A stretch of 64,000 nucleotides of DNA from Bisporella sp. PMI_857 (lineage: Eukaryota; Ascomycota; Leotiomycetes; Helotiales; Helotiaceae). The position numbers and the translations under genes were made by a program. Shown here piece by piece: positions 22,161-35,099 of this stretch. Numbering within the stretch: the stretch's first letter is position 1; each line of letters starts with the position of its first letter. The notes under the pieces are model-generated. The model saw only the letters and a list, made by a program, of their open reading frames with translations, did no database searches and was not told the DNA's origin. Location: assembly GCA_021307315.1 (NCBI GenBank), contig JAJSPD010000108.1:1-64000 (forward strand), in the 5' to 3' direction.

Positions 22161-24394
22161 TCACCCCAATCTTATGGCTTTGCGGGTAGGCTTCATTCTC
22201 ATCCACTCCATCTCGTGCATTTGGCCAACAGCCACCCGCTCTGCATACCTGTCCTCTAGTGTCTGACTGGTTTTCCACTTGATGAGCATTACGTTCACAA
22301 CGCTCCCTGGAACAATATCATCCAATCCATATTGTTTGTAGTCTTCTTTGTCGAGGCCTAGATCTCTTAGAAGCCACCGAGATGCTTTGACGCGCTGAGA
22401 AAGCGCGATCAAGTAGAACATTCGAGACTTCACGACTTTTGGTGACAGCATTCGACTGGACATAGTTACACACCTCGAGCCACGAGAGTCTGACAGCCAT
22501 GAACGCACAATTTGGCGAGACTCCGACCTCTCATGGTGGATATTCCCATAAAAATTTATCATCTCTGCACTGAAAAGCAAGAAACAAGTACCCAACTCCT
22601 TTCTCAACTTAAACGGTACAACATGCGTATCCGTTGTAATGTCAGAACTAGTGACAGTGTCGACATACTTGCGAGTTGATACAGATATACGGTTGTCTCG
22701 TCTTACGGTGTGTATTCTTTTGGGGGATTCGAAATCGGATTTCTCAACCAAAACCTGGAAAGGCGAGTTTTCGGGATCTAAGCCGCATGGTAAAAATCCC
22801 AACACTGGATTAGTCCATCCTATCCAAGACCAGCTTGGCGGCTGGATAAGAGATGAGTCGAGCGTGTATATGGATGACACACGCCTTTCTGAGGTCGAAT
22901 TGTTTAAGGAATACCATAAAAGCGCCGCGTCTATCACTGCCTCAGGGAGCCCACAAACGAAGTCGCTTCCTGTGATGGCCGTTATGTGGGCCTGGATGCC
23001 AGAAAAAGCGAAAAGAATATCGCTTGGATACGAAAGGCTCCGCTTCGAGTAGTCTCGTACGAGGAACTTGTAGTGGTGGAAATTGTGTTTCCATGCTAAC
23101 GCCTCTATAGAACTTTTCAGATTGGTGAGAGGGTTGACAGAATTTGCTCTTCTTGCAGAAACGGACCCATTCAACTTGACAATCGGTTCATCTTCCGTTT
23201 CACGATGAATGCCAGCATTGCAGCGGAAATATACCAGGTGGTCTGTGAAGAAGAGACAACGCCGCGAAAGTACTTTTTCTTGTAGTGTCCATCCCCGAGT
23301 CTCGTATACCGATCCAGATATGAGGTCATCTAGTTGTGGTGCCGCTCTCATAATGGTGACACCTTGGTAACAAATTGTTGCGGGAAAGCGGAACTTCGGA
23401 GGTATTCCGAACAGGCCTTGGTCAGCATGAGTTGCCGAGAGAGCAATAATTGTGAGACTGGCTTGGCTATAGATAGTATTCATGCGTGCAATCTCGCAAT
23501 GCTTCAGCTGTGGGTCATCCTGTACCTAGGTAAAATTAGCTCGGAATGGCAAGATGGAAACTAAGCGCTCACGATACATAGTGTATCAACCCACAGGAAC
23601 TTCTCATCCATAAGTAACACCACGGCCATAGCATCTCGGATAACCCTAGGAATCTGCTCTTGACGCTCTGCGAGCGCACCTGGCCGCATCAGAGTAGAGA
23701 AATTCTCCATTGTAGTTCTAAGCATTTGCCTACCGCCCCATACATAGCTAAGAGCTATATAGCGGCACTCCACATCCGGTTGAGCCGATACTAGGCACAT
23801 CTTCTGCACGTCAACTAGAAGAGTTCTTACACGGTTCTGATTGCCTGGTAGGCTCGTTGGCTTACTGCAAGTAGATGTGTGTTGCTGTTCGCATGTTTTA
23901 AGTAGATGTTTAAGAACGGGACCGGAGACTATTTTTCCTCCGCCCTCATTTACCGCAAGAGAAGAGTTGGGCGCCGGGATGGTAACGAGGTCGCCAAGTA
24001 GCATTGAATTTGACGTTTGTGCTTCAGCATAAACTTCAAGACCGATGTCCCACGGCTTGATTACGATAGATCTCAGTCGAAAGGTCGTCTTTCCTTGAGA
24101 TTCGATCAACCCGATAATCAGGGAGCAGATCAAGCAAACACCGGCCCGTTGTTTGAGGTCGTCAAAATCTCCAAGATGCAAATCGGGCGGCACACTACCA
24201 AGGTTTTCTCGGTAATATGACAAATCTAATTTTGAGCAAGAAGGACAAACTTGTGATTCGGATGTTGGATCCGTATTGGAGACTAGCTCCATAGGCGATT
24301 TAGAGAACAACTGGCGAAACAGAGGCAAGTGTTCTGCCCAGCCAGGGCGCCTTAGATAACGCCGGCTCGGCATCTTTGATCGCCCAATATACAA
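22161..24394 (-). CDS. HET-domain protein 1 (728 aa)
   Basis: Exon 1 is 24394-23573 and exon 2 is 23525-22161. The 47-bp intron carries phase 0 and joins TLCIV to QDD. The N-terminus has a Cys pair block (CPSCSKLDL, then CLICSLI) common in HET proteins. The HET domain (PF06985 type) shows its three blocks: YIALSYVWGG, then FLWVDTLCIVQDD with MNTIYSQASLTIIALSA, then TRGWTLQEKVLSRR. In fungi, HET domains trigger cell death when incompatible strains fuse, or act in innate-type recognition. The partner here is unknown. The C-terminal 300 residues are not recognisable. Translation may start at the second Met (24373). No internal stop is present. It is one of three HET genes in the window. Confidence 0.9.
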
Positions 24395-24983
24395 ATATTG
24401 TTAAACAAATATGAACGATCCAAACGAAATTGAGCTATATAGTCTCTGCCTGGGCTTTACAACAAGCGTAGGACTTCTAGAGAGCAGTGTAGACACTGTG
24501 ACGCTCCTCCGCGGATAGCGGCTAGATAGTGTGGATAGCTTTTAGGATTATGCTTGCATCAGCCGTATGATTACAACACAAACTCTGGGACAGGCTTAAC
24601 GATATCCATTTGGCAGTGAGTGGTTGGCGCACTAAGGCAGATATTGTCACGTGCCATTGTTTGACAGCAAAACCCCACTTAACCTAGTTAGGCAGAAGCA
24701 CGCCTGTTATGCCAAGCAGACTAGGATTACGGGAGCACGGACTAAAGATACCTCGAACCCGCTAACGATATGAGGTTAGGCGATATGATGACGCATATAA
24801 GCCGGATAGATAGTAGGTGGGGCAAAACAGCCAATTCTTTAAATATTTATCAAGTCTGCATGGTCGTTCATCGGCCAAGAGAAAAGCTGAATAACACATC
24901 TGCATTGCCCATATTTGTGATCGCGCAAAAGATCCTAATAACAACAACCCTTTAAAAGTAGTTCTCCCCATTTACATAATACG
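24395..24983. other. Intergenic between HET gene 1 and O-methyltransferase
   Basis: A divergent promoter region of about 590 bp. No ORF has coding character and I see no repeat. Confidence 0.5.
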
Positions 24984-25846
24984 ATGCCGTTCTCTTCTCC
25001 CATCCGTGCCGCCAAGCATGTCTTGGAGCTCCTCGACCGACTTCACCACCAGTCCCTTGAACAGGAAGCAGCTATTAACCCCAAGGGCAAGTTCACCTCT
25101 ACGGATTATATAGGTGATGGAGAGGACAAGCAGCCAGCCTTTGCGCGTGCCGACTTCGATGATATAATGCGCGACAAATTCATTGCACTGGACAAGGACA
25201 AGTGCCACTTCGTTTACCAGCTTATCGGCGCAATGGGTGCTACAAATGTCGTCGAGGCTGGGACTAGCTATGGTGTGAGTACTATATATCTAGCTCTAGC
25301 GGTGGCACAAAACAATGCCTTGTTAAAGAAACAAGGCAAGGTGTTTGCTACGGAGAAGGAACCTGAGAAAGCGGCGAAAGCAAAGGCATATTGGAAAGAG
25401 TGTGGAGAAGAGGTAGAGAAAGTCATTGAATTCCGGGTGGGGGACCTGCTGGACACTCTCAAGTCTGATTTGCCACAGATTGATCTTCTACTACTTGACA
25501 GTGAGTTATTCTTCCTTGCCTTTGGCATGATAGCCCTTCGCATAAGCTTTCATCTTAGCGAAGTTCACCCTCTTAATGTATTCGGATACAATTTGCGCTA
25601 AACCATCCTACTCCTGGGATATACTAATGAATTTATGAATTAGTTTGGACTCCTCTGGCTTTGCCTACTCTGAGGATTGTCCAGGAGAGGCTACGACCCG
25701 GTGCAGTTGTGCTAGTAGACAACACTATCTCTGGCGCGACAGGTTACAGGGACTTACTGGAATATCTCAATGCTCCTGACAGTGGGTTTCAGAACATGAC
25801 TGTGCCTTTCACTAATGGCTTTGAGATGAGTGTCTACATTCCCTAA
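24984..25846 (+). CDS. SAM-dependent O-methyltransferase (CCoAOMT-like), 239 aa
   Basis: Exons 24984-25500 and 25644-25846 join in phase across a 143-bp intron (GTGAGT donor, AATTAG acceptor). The class I Rossmann methyltransferase pattern is visible: motif I NVVEAGTSYGVSTIYLA (Glu then GxSxG), an ATEKEPEKAAKAKAYW segment contributing the acidic ribose-binding residue, an IEFRVGDLLDTL segment, the LLLLDIWTPLALP strand at the splice junction, and a RPGAVVLVDNT strand. Size and order fit caffeoyl-CoA-type O-methyltransferases, which in fungi often decorate secondary metabolites. The substrate is unknown. Soluble, with no signal peptide. The decarboxylase remnant and ACC-synthase-like gene follow within 3 kb. 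Confidence 0.85.
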
Positions 25847-26990
25847 AAGTGGATAGTTTAATAGCACTAGTTATATTAGATATGTGGTTGCAAATTCTAT
25901 CACAGCGACCACTCTTCTATTCAACTTTCTTAGCATTTAACGTTTCTCTCTGTCAGTGGTTAGGCTTTAATGACCATATCGAGAGATAATAGGCGCGCTT
26001 ATAACGAGCAACTTAACTACACACATCCTAATTCATATGTAGACCCTTTCTTGATGCTGCCCGATAGGCTTTCTGTTGAACGGGCTAGGTCTAAAGATCA
26101 TACCTAGCCTAATGGGGATGTTGTACGTATGCTTGCGCAAGATGCATACGTACTTTTGCCTCTGATGATGAATCTACTGACGTGTGCGTTACGTATGTGA
26201 TACTCACACCTCTATAAGTAGAGGGATTCTCTCCTGTAGTTTAGGTTCTACAACCTTCAGCAATTGACTTGTTTACCCCATACTCTCTGAAGGCCCGTGG
26301 CTCTATTCTTCTATTTCTACTCTTTCCCAACTTCAGGCGAGAGCGCCGTCGTCTGCCAGTAGGTTGAGTAGCTCATTTCTACAAAAAGTTAAGACCAGCC
26401 GTCATGGACCATTGCAATACTTAATGGTATTGCTTGCGCTTCAGAAGCTAGCAGTGGGTTCTCTATGCCCAGAAATGCGAATTAGGCTTAAATAATTGTG
26501 GCTTTGGAAGTAAAGATAAAAGTTTATCTGTGTATAACACGGCCGCAAAAGATGCCTCAGCCAGGCATTAGAGTGGCTTCTCAGCTTAACTCTGGCCCTT
26601 GCATTTTGATGCGTCGAGAGCATGGAGACCAGGATGCACCTCAACGTTGTAGTTTAACGTGGGACAGCGTTGGTTGAGGATTGAATTGTCAGATTTATCA
26701 GCATGTGAATCATAAGCGGCTAGCAGTTTTATATCATATTGATTATCGATTGCCTATTTTTTTTTCTTGCTAGAAATATGATACATGACGCTTACTCTAC
26801 AATTATTTAGAGCTGGTGCAAGATTTAGCTTAGCTTTCCTCTGAGTCATGTCGCGAGCCAGCATACAACCCACGTGGAGATTGCCAGATGCTCCGAGAAG
26901 GCGCCAAAGTAGATTGTAAAATGTCAAGAAAGGGCGCTGAATTGGAAATTCTCTATGACCATCTATATACAGCTATCCTTGTTAGGAGGC
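25847..26990. other. Intergenic, possible LTR-like fragment
   Basis: Around 26118-26290 there is a TGTTGTACG start, CACG/TACGTA-rich words, a CTATAAGTAGAGGG TATA-like motif and a pyrimidine-rich tract, which together resemble an LTR promoter. I could not find the matching end or a target duplication, so the call is tentative. The rest holds only chance ORFs. Confidence 0.3.
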
Positions 26991-27099
26991 GCAAAAGTGG
27001 CCTCAGAACTATATTTTCAAAGCATTCCAGAGGATGACTCATTCGTGCCGGCATGGCTTGGCATGAATAGTCGACCAATTGGTCATTTCATTAGTGAAT

Positions 27100-27589
27100 G
27101 TTTGCACCTGTTATAAATTCGCCCAAGCTTAGCAGTTGGACAAGCATGCGTAAAGCCCGTTCTTCAGCAAAAGTGCTAATATTTTGGTCCTGTAAATGCA
27201 CTTGTACGTTTTGGCTGTGTAAAATACAAGATCGGTAATGGTTTTCTCGGGAATGATATGGACTTTGCTAAGGGCTAATTGAACCGGAGATACATGGTAA
27301 GACCCGCAAGACTTTACTACATGCGTTCGGACGTGGTGTTTTCTTACTCAAATGCGGTGAAAATATTGTCCGCCGCCTCGGCAATAGGCCGAACATCTCC
27401 AGTAACAAAGTTATAATAATTGGCTGATGTTTTTGGGCCATTGAAGCCTAGGGCGAGATAAGAAAGAAGATGAGCTTCGGTTTTTGCATTGCCTAAGCCA
27501 TCTTTGGGGAGCGTCTGAGGGAGTGCAGTGATGGCATTCTGAATGTCTGGGTGTGAGGGGAAAGTTACACTTGGCGTTGATTCAACCAT
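27100..27589 (-). pseudogene. N-terminal remnant of a group II PLP decarboxylase
   Basis: Exon 1 (27589-27348) encodes an 80-residue start with HLLSYLALGFNGPKTSANYY and NFVTGDVRPIAEAADNIF, a region that in group II pyridoxal-phosphate decarboxylases reads like NPSLSxNYYGFVTGGxTP. A 133-bp intron (27215-27347) leads in phase to DQNVQVHL and an EERALRMLVQLLSL helix. After about 27120 the frame breaks up, and only scattered family-like pieces remain down to about 26850. The Lys-containing catalytic core is missing. This is a truncated, decayed gene. The substrate class (aromatic amino acid or other) cannot be told. Confidence 0.65.
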
Positions 27590-28383
27590 AGACCTAATGG
27601 TGGCATAGGGTGAAGAGACTGAAAAGTCCGTGTTGGGCTATGAAAGCTGTACCAGTTTCTACTCGTAAGTTAACAGCAGTTCCATACGCTCCGCTGTTCT
27701 ATTATTGACAGATTACACGCGGCAGGCCGGAGCTCCAAGTGATTGGCCCTGATCCCCATTTTAGGCACGAATGACTCATGTGAGAGAAGTGGCAGTCGCA
27801 TCAATTTTTCAAGTGGGAACCTTGGCACCCCACTGCCGTCCAAATACAGAGTGAGGAAGTCTAGCTTACGTTTACAAGGATTATATAGTAATTACACAAT
27901 ACGGTATGTTAGTGGTTGCAGCAATCGAGTTGCGATTTTGCTTAATTATAATTCAGCGTTGCAAAACGGCTTAATATGCCAATTTGATTATATCACCTAG
28001 ATTACAAGCTATCAGTTGCGGTCTTACTCCAGAGGCTATTTGCCTCTACCGATCTTTCCCCTCCACCAGATATACCCATACTACATTGAAGTTGAACGGT
28101 GGTTTGCTTTTATTTTTGTTCTGCAGTAAGTGGTGACGAATCAAAATGTCCATTCAGAGAAACACGAAAATACACCAATCGGCCTGTTGGCGTTTTCTTT
28201 TCGCCGAAGTCTATTTACCATGTATCCTTGAATTAGCCCCTGGTTTGGTGACTGATTATAATTTCTCGCTTAGTTTTCTTGGGGTAGGACCCACAAGGTG
28301 TTAATATACCTAAGTACTCAATCCTTTCCGTTTTCTTGTCCACTACCTACGCAACCTTTATTTCAAATTTACGAGAGACAAAC
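27590..28383. other. Intergenic, upstream of the aminotransferase
   Basis: A divergent promoter region. The plus ORF at 27743-28000 has no recognisable features. Confidence 0.45.
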
Positions 28384-30133
28384 ATGAGTTCCCTTACCAC
28401 ACAACTTTCAGATAGGGTCCGACATAATGCGCTGAATAACACGCACTGGAGACAAGTTCGAAAGCTATTTTCAAAGCCTTACAATGAAAATACAGCGCCT
28501 GACGGAGTGTAAGTTACTCGCTATTCATTTATATTTATAGAATAACCAAGGGATGTTTACCACTGACTTACTTACATATCATCCGCATAGCATCAACCTT
28601 GGTATGGCGGATAGTTCTTTGATGCATAAAGAGCTTGTGGGGCACGTAAACACCTATGTAAGCCTTCATCAAGCTATTGCAGCATAGAATTGTGCTTATA
28701 TCCATCGAGTTCTCAATCGATGCCGTTTCGCACTTGACCTATGGGCAAGGCCCAAACGGGTCGCCTAGATTACTTGAAGCTTTATCGGCTTTCTTCAACA
28801 GACAATTGAAACCAATTCAGCCTATCATCGAAAGTGAGTTGATTATCACGTCTGGCGTGACTCAATCAATCGATGCACTCACTTGGTGCATTTGCAATGA
28901 GGGAGAAGGGATACTTGTTGGCATGCCTCTTTACGCTGGTTTCCAGCTAGATGTTGAAATGCGCTGTCGGAGTAGGATGCTCCCTGTTAGTTTCCAGGAA
29001 GATAATCACCAATATTCTGTGGACGCTGTTTTCGATGCCCAAGCCAATATACGCGCATACGAAAGAGCTCTCAAGAAGTACAACGAACAGCAAATACCAG
29101 TGCGTGCTGTTATGATATCAAAGTGTGTCTACCTGCTCCACTCTAAGTCACTCTCACTGACTGCGTTAGCCCACATAACCCCCTCGGGCGCTGCTACGTA
29201 AGTATGCCCGCAGAATATTAAGCTTTATCGTTACTGATTAGCTCTTTCTAGCCTATCAAAACTCTGCAAGCAATTGCTCGGTTCTGTCAGCAACATAACC
29301 TACACCTTATCTCAGACGAAATATACGCAAATTCAACCTTCAAAAACGCTTCTTTTCCTTCCGCGGAGCCGTATAGATCCTTCCTTTCTATTGAGCTAGA
29401 GAACCTCATCGACCCCAAACAGCTACACGTGTTATATGGTATGAGTAAAGATTTTTGTGCCAATGGGCTGAGACTCGGAGTACTACAAACGCGAAATATC
29501 GATCTCTATGAGGCCGTGAGCAGCATTAAGTGAGTAAACAAACACCTACAGCTCTATGGCAATTGAAGCTTACCAGCAATAGCATATTTGCATGGCCGTC
29601 ATACGCAATCCAAGATTCATGGGCGAAAATTCTCAATGACGTTTCTTTTATTGAAAACTTCATCCGTACCAACCAAGAGAGACTGAGCCAATGCTATTCC
29701 ACTTTCGCGTCGTTTTTGGATCAGTATCAAATTCCATATATAAAAGGAGGGTACGGTGCCAGAATTCCTTCAGTCCCCTGCGCAAACCAGGTCTAACAAA
29801 CAAGAAAATAGAAATGCAGGATTCTTTTTCTGGGTTCACTTCGTCCGATTAGAAGGGAGACCCCAACTCGCGCAGAAGGTGATGGTAGGCATGCTAAAGG
29901 AGAAGCTTATCAGTGCCGCTCTGGAAAATAAGTTATATATTAGAGATGGCAGCAACTTTTTTTCAGAAGAAGAGGAAGACGGATGGTTCCGTGTCACATT
30001 CACGATGGACAAAAAAGTCCTTGAGGTTGCGATCGAAAGATTGCGGCGCACCCTGGAAGACACCAATCTTCTCCATCCTGTCAAATATGTTCTGGTTGAA
30101 AAGACGTTGACCACTCGGGCACGCACAGAGTAA
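28384..30133 (+). CDS. ACC-synthase-like class I/II aminotransferase, 468 aa
   Basis: Seven exons join in phase: 28384-28508, 28591-28657, 28710-29122, 29170-29197, 29252-29529, 29577-29750 and 29812-30133, with introns of 47-82 bp. The fold type I PLP enzyme pattern is complete: HLTYGQGPNGSPRL, ESELIITSGVTQSIDAL, the Asn loop MISNPHNPLGRCY (formed by splicing the 28-nt exon 4), HLISDEIYANSTF, the PLP-lysine motif YGMSKDFCANGLRLG, and a C-terminal domain with GFFFWVHF. The SKDFxxxGLRxG form is typical of ACC synthases and fungal ACCS-like aminotransferases, many of which act on other amino-acid substrates. The true reaction is unknown. Third intron's acceptor (CATCGAG) is unusual. The gene looks intact and lies next to the copia insertion. 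Confidence 0.88.
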
Positions 30134-30376
30134 AGATTAGTAAATTTATCTTACTTGTCTCTTGCTTGGTAATGCCCGCATTCCCCATTGAGAGTAATGC
30201 AATTCACGTATTTCATTTCGGAGTAGACCTCAATATCTCCGACCCTACTTCTCCGCTAGCCAAATGCGACTAAACTGCTGCATTGTAAAGCATTATTGCC
30301 ACTGTGCGAGAACAGCAATGTGAAACTTTTTTTCAGCTTTTACAATAGGAGTGATAATTTTCTTGATTTAATTCAT

Positions 30377-30571
30377 TGTGGGTATATATTGACCAAGCCA
30401 GTCGTATGACTCACACGTGGCACGTGATGGCGCACGCGCCATCACACCCCCTTTATCTTAGAACGTAGAGTAGAACTCAATACAACAACAATTACCATAT
30501 CCACCAAGAGCAAGAGCACGGCCTAGAGCTGTGCCTTTTGCCCCGTGGAAGGTAAGGAGGGGATACCATCA
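30377..30571 (+). repeat. 5' LTR of the copia element (195 bp)
   Basis: Starts TGTGGGTATA and ends ATACCATCA, and appears identical to 35802-35996. It contains CACGTGGCACGTG and a GATGGCGC..GCGCCATC hairpin near 30418-30446, and ends in a purine-rich segment. I could not identify a clear tRNA primer-binding site after it. Confidence 0.93.
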
Positions 30572-30773
30572 CTGATCAGCGCAGATCAAAGACTCTTTCT
30601 TACCAATCAATCAATCAATCAATCAATTACAACCTATCCAACCGGATACCTTACAGCCCGTTACGGAACAGATAGCACGTACGTGTTACACTGCAGATCC
30701 GTAAGAAAACCAATCAACGAACCTCTTTTCCTCTTTTCTCCGAACCGCAGATTTGCAGAACCAATAACGTGCA

Positions 30774-32190
30774 ATGGCTCCTGCCGGCTTCACCAACCTC
30801 GAAAAGAAGTGGAAAAACCACAAAGTCAACTTGCTCGAAGCCCTTATCGAAGAACTCATCGAATTTTTCAAATATAAGCTTCAAGAATATGACTACTACA
30901 ATAACGTGGATAAAGACTTGTAGGATTTTTTCGCATAGATTTTAAAGGCTTCACAGTAGCTCTTTTCGAGAACGTCAGCACAGTCGAGAAACGTTCTACC
31001 CGCGACCTTATCAGACTACTTCGACGTCGTGGAGTTTATATCGAATCAATCACAAAAGAAAGAACCATAGAACAAGCTTTTTACAACTGTGTAAAGGAAG
31101 AAAAACGTTATAAGTAGACTCTTAAGGAGATTTAGGAAGTCGAAGATCAGCTAGGCAGTGACAGCATCAAGTCAATTTATATAAACTTATTTCTGCCCGA
31201 GCCGATCGCGAGAAACTACCGACTTCTACCGTTCTTAAGCCGAAAACCGTGATTCCTTTTTTCCAAAACCAACCGGCACACTTTTCGAAAGCAGCACGGA
31301 GTCAGTTACGAATGACTACGCTGTAGGCTATAGCAAAAAGCTCGCAAACCTGACAAAAATAGTTACCGACAGCCAGAAATACAACGGAACTAGTCTTGCT
31401 TTCGACTACTACATAACAATTTTCTACGACTTTTGCTATCGCGCGAAAATCCTTTTACAAGCCTATCTCAGAGCTTTCCCCTGCATTTTTAAAGGGACCG
31501 TCTTAAGCTACTATTATACAGCCGTTCTGCTAACTAAAAGCACTTTTGAACAAGCTACCAGAGACATCCGTAGCTTTTTCGAAAGCTTTATATACAGCCG
31601 TTAAAAGCTCAACGAATAGAATGCGACAAGTTTTGACATAGTGATTAAGAAGAACCCCGAAAAGTCAACTGTAGATTGTATTAATATCTGGTCGAAAAAC
31701 TAAGCAATCTGCAACACAGCTTGATTTCAGATCTCCGTGGAATAGCTTTTTTTTACAACAAGTTCGTAATAGCCTGCCAAAAAGTGCTTTTATGTAAATA
31801 CGCAACGTCAGAACTACCGGAAACCCTAGCATTAAGTCTTTTTATCAACAAACTGAAATCTTTATTTTAGCTTACGAAAGAAAGAACTAATTTACGGCTT
31901 ACTTTACGGAGCAAACGCGTACTTTACGGACTGTAGATACTACCGAAATGGCCCGGTTAGTAGATTTTACAACCGTGGCCGTGCTTTGTAGATCACCAAA
32001 AAATCGTAGCTAACAACTCCCAAATCAAACCGTTGCTACGTTTGCAACAAAAAGACTGTCGCTCTGGAATCATTCTGAAAAAGAGCAAAAAAAAGCCAAA
32101 GCCAAATTCAGAGCTCAGCTAAAACTATACACAAAAGCTTCAGGATTCTCCGAACGCTTCCGCTAATACTTCGTAGAATATGAAAGCGAC
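30774..32190 (+). pseudogene. Copia gag remnant
   Basis: Begins with an ATG at 30774 followed by a Lys/Glu/Leu-rich helical N-terminus, with a TAG after 43 codons. Shifted frames downstream give gag-like blocks: LQAYLRAFPCIFKG, SYYYTAVLL, a FFESFIYSR helix and KNPEKST. At least eight in-frame stops and several frameshifts are present. A CYVCNKK zinc-knuckle-like piece appears near 32035 in another frame. This would be the capsid/nucleocapsid protein. Confidence 0.7.
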
Positions 32191-32559
32191 GACTACGAGG
32201 ATCTCGACAATGAACTAAAAGAAGCGTTCACAGCTTTTATCACCGACAATAAGCCTACCGCCGACGACTCTGACAACAAGCTGACTATAGTCAACTTCAC
32301 GGCGTATAGCGACGTCGACTTCGATAGCGCCGCAACCACCGCTATCGAGCTAGCTAACAGAGCGTGCAATCACGCTATCACCAAGCTTAACGTTACGGAT
32401 AGCGACCTCATTAAAAACAACCCGTTTGCTTACAAGCAGGTTCGCGTTACACTTTTTCCGAATTTGTAAGAATTATAATAAATACGGGAGCTTTTAGCAA
32501 TCAACAGCCGGCTATAGCCAATACATCGCTTTGAGCAAATCAACGACTTGAAGCTTAAC

Positions 32560-33720
32560 AGATCGACCAAAAGAACAGTCAACGTTTAATTCAGCATTGG
32601 ATCAACTCCGTCGATAAGCTCGATTACTGTGGAAACCTCGATTGGCCTAGTCGACTTTCACGTCGTAAAAGTCGATACTTTATTCTTTTTTTGTTTAGCC
32701 GACTTTGATCGATTGAACGTTTACTACAACAACCTTACCAACGTTCTAGTTACTTTACAAAAAAGCGTTCCAGTTGTAAGACGTTACGGACACTTTTTTA
32801 TGCTTTGGAATACTTTTTTAAGCCTGTATTTCACTCGTAGTTTCGACTTGAACTTTTGCTATTTGACAGAAGTCGAACTACGACGTTTTATCGACGGTTT
32901 GGCCACTTTTCCGCAAACCGCCTAAAGCAAGTTTTAAAGAAAGCTAGCTATAACGACAACTAGAGCGTGCTAAAGAAAATCACTCGCTATTGCTACTACT
33001 GCTAGAAACACAGCAAATCTTCGGGTCGGTTTAAGTTTACTTTCAAGAATAACGTAAAGTTCAACTACTATGTAATCGTCGATATTATGTATATTAACAG
33101 TGACCTTTTTTTACACGTCGTCGACGAAGCTACGGCTTTTCAATCAAGCCGTTGGCTTTAGAACTTGTCTGCAAAGCACATATAAAAAAGCTTACGGGCA
33201 TGCTGGATTAATAGCTATTTAAGCTTATCTGATATTATAGCTTACGACGCAGGAAAGAACTTTGTCAGCAAAAAGTTTCGTCAGTACGCTGCCAACGTCG
33301 GCTTTACAACCAAGGCCGTTTCTGTAGAGGCCTATTACTCGATTAGTAAAGTCGAACGCTACTACGCTTTCGTACGCCGGATTTACAAAATCATTACCGC
33401 CGAGATTCTTGGAATCGACAAAAACATCGCTTTTCAAATGACTTTTAAAGCAATCAACGACTCTGCAGGCTTTAACGGAATCGTACTTACTTTACTAGTT
33501 TTCGGAGCCTACTTACGTATAACCGAACTAGACGCACTTTTTTCGTCAGTCAGCTAATGATCTACAGCTCTGAAAAAGGCCCAAAAAAAGATCCGACAGC
33601 TACAAGCTAAACGCAAAGTCACCGAAGCACTACAGGCCCGAAACGGCTTTAGTACGACAGCTATTTACGACTTTCTTCTGAATTCCGAAGTGTTAGTATA
33701 AAAAAAAGGCAATACAGGCT
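32560..33720 (+). pseudogene. Copia protease and integrase remnant
   Basis: The open frame 32629-32925 contains protease and pre-integrase blocks (FHVVKVDTLFFFCLADFDRL, then VLVTLQKSVPVV, then CYLTEVELRRF). Downstream, broken by TAG/TAA, is the integrase core: a zinc-binding CYYC piece near 32990, the first Asp in DIMYI (about 33080), the second in DAGKNF (about 33245) and the Glu in KVERYY (about 33350), a spacing that fits the DDE of copia integrases. His-to-Tyr and Pro-to-Leu/Phe replacements are frequent. Confidence 0.8.
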
Positions 33721-34299
33721 AGCCAGGCTTTTAGTTAGGCTTATTTAATTTTATTAGCTAGAAAGGAAAGAACTGCGTTTTGGCTTTACTTAACGGCTTT
33801 GTAACTTTCCGTAGCACAAGCGTTAAACTTTTTTTCACTTGCAAAGAACTTGAAGAACTAGCCGACAATAAAGAACTAGCTGACAATAAAGAACCAGAGA
33901 CTATTAGCGACTTTATTACCGTAAAGATTTCTACCGCTACAAAACTACAAACTTTTCAACTACAGTCTACAGAGCCGAACTTTCTGCAAAAGCTTATTCG
34001 ACGAAGTCGAAGTCGACTTCGTAAACACTACGTTACAGCGAACGCCGCTAACGTGGTAATCTACTTTTAATCAAAGTTTTTCTAGGCCGAGAACCAATTC
34101 AAAGAATCTCGTAACAAAAAGATCTTCGGCTTTCTGGAGAAAAGCGTATTTGAAGCTATTTCGCGAAAGAACGTTTTTTTAAGAACTCGCATATTCAACT
34201 TAAGGTTTGTCGACGAAATCAAGAATCAAAGCACTACTAAAGCTTACGAGAAATCCCGTTTAGTCGTTCAAGTTTACAACGATCACGAAAAGGATATCG

Positions 34300-34739
34300 T
34301 TCTTACTTAATCACCGACAATCCAGCGAATAAGCTAACGTTTAATCCTTTGTATTACGGCGCTTATACAAAGCCCTAATATTAAGCTTTATTTGAAAGAC
34401 ATATTTTAGGCCTACGTTCAGTTAGTTACGAGGCTGAACCGTAATTTCTATATTAATCTTTCGCAAAAGCTTATTACGGAGCTGAACTTACAACTAAGCG
34501 AGATTTTACGAGTCGTAAAGCTTTTTTACGGAGTGCTAAAAGCCGGTAATTACTGGTTTAAAACGTACTACAATTACTACGTCAAGAACTTTGAAATGAA
34601 CTTTTCGACCTACGACCCGTATTTATTATATCGAAACGCCGATTCTTTCGGCATTGTAAGCTTGCAAACTGACGATACTTTCTTTTTGGCTAATAGTTTT
34701 TTTGCAACAACCGAACAGCAACAACTTGAGAAAACTTAA
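34300..34739 (+). pseudogene. Copia reverse transcriptase remnant
   Basis: The open frame 34533-34739 reads through a fingers/palm-like LKAGNYWFKTYYNYY block to VSLQTDDTFFLANSFF, which holds the two catalytic Asp in a QTDD variant of the YVDD box. Stops at about 34307 and elsewhere upstream interrupt the N-terminal part. Confidence 0.8.
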
Positions 34740-35099
34740 TTCTTTGCAAAAAAACAAAAACATTTTACAGTAAGTCAGCTAATAAAGTTCAACGAGTGCA
34801 CAATACACTTTACAAGTGAAAGCACTATTACGGTCAACCAAGAAAACTAGTGTAACAATCTAGTAACCGTAAGTGAAAAGCCAATTTCCGCAACAAGCTT
34901 TAGAAGCATTACTCGAGCTAGCTTTTTTTTTCGCGACCAATATGTGGCTCAACGAGCTAAAAGAGCTTATATAGCTTTAATGTATTAACTCGAAGCTTCG
35001 TTCGATTTATTTTGTGCCGCCCAGGTAACTAATCCTGAGAAAGCCGACGTTACGGCTTTGAACAAGCGCTTTTAATGGCAACTCGAGAACTTTGCCAGA

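Noticed and set aside
26118..26290. A second solo LTR family
   Set aside because: It has promoter-like words and a TG start but no matching end and no target duplication, so it is kept only as a tentative note in the intergenic entry.
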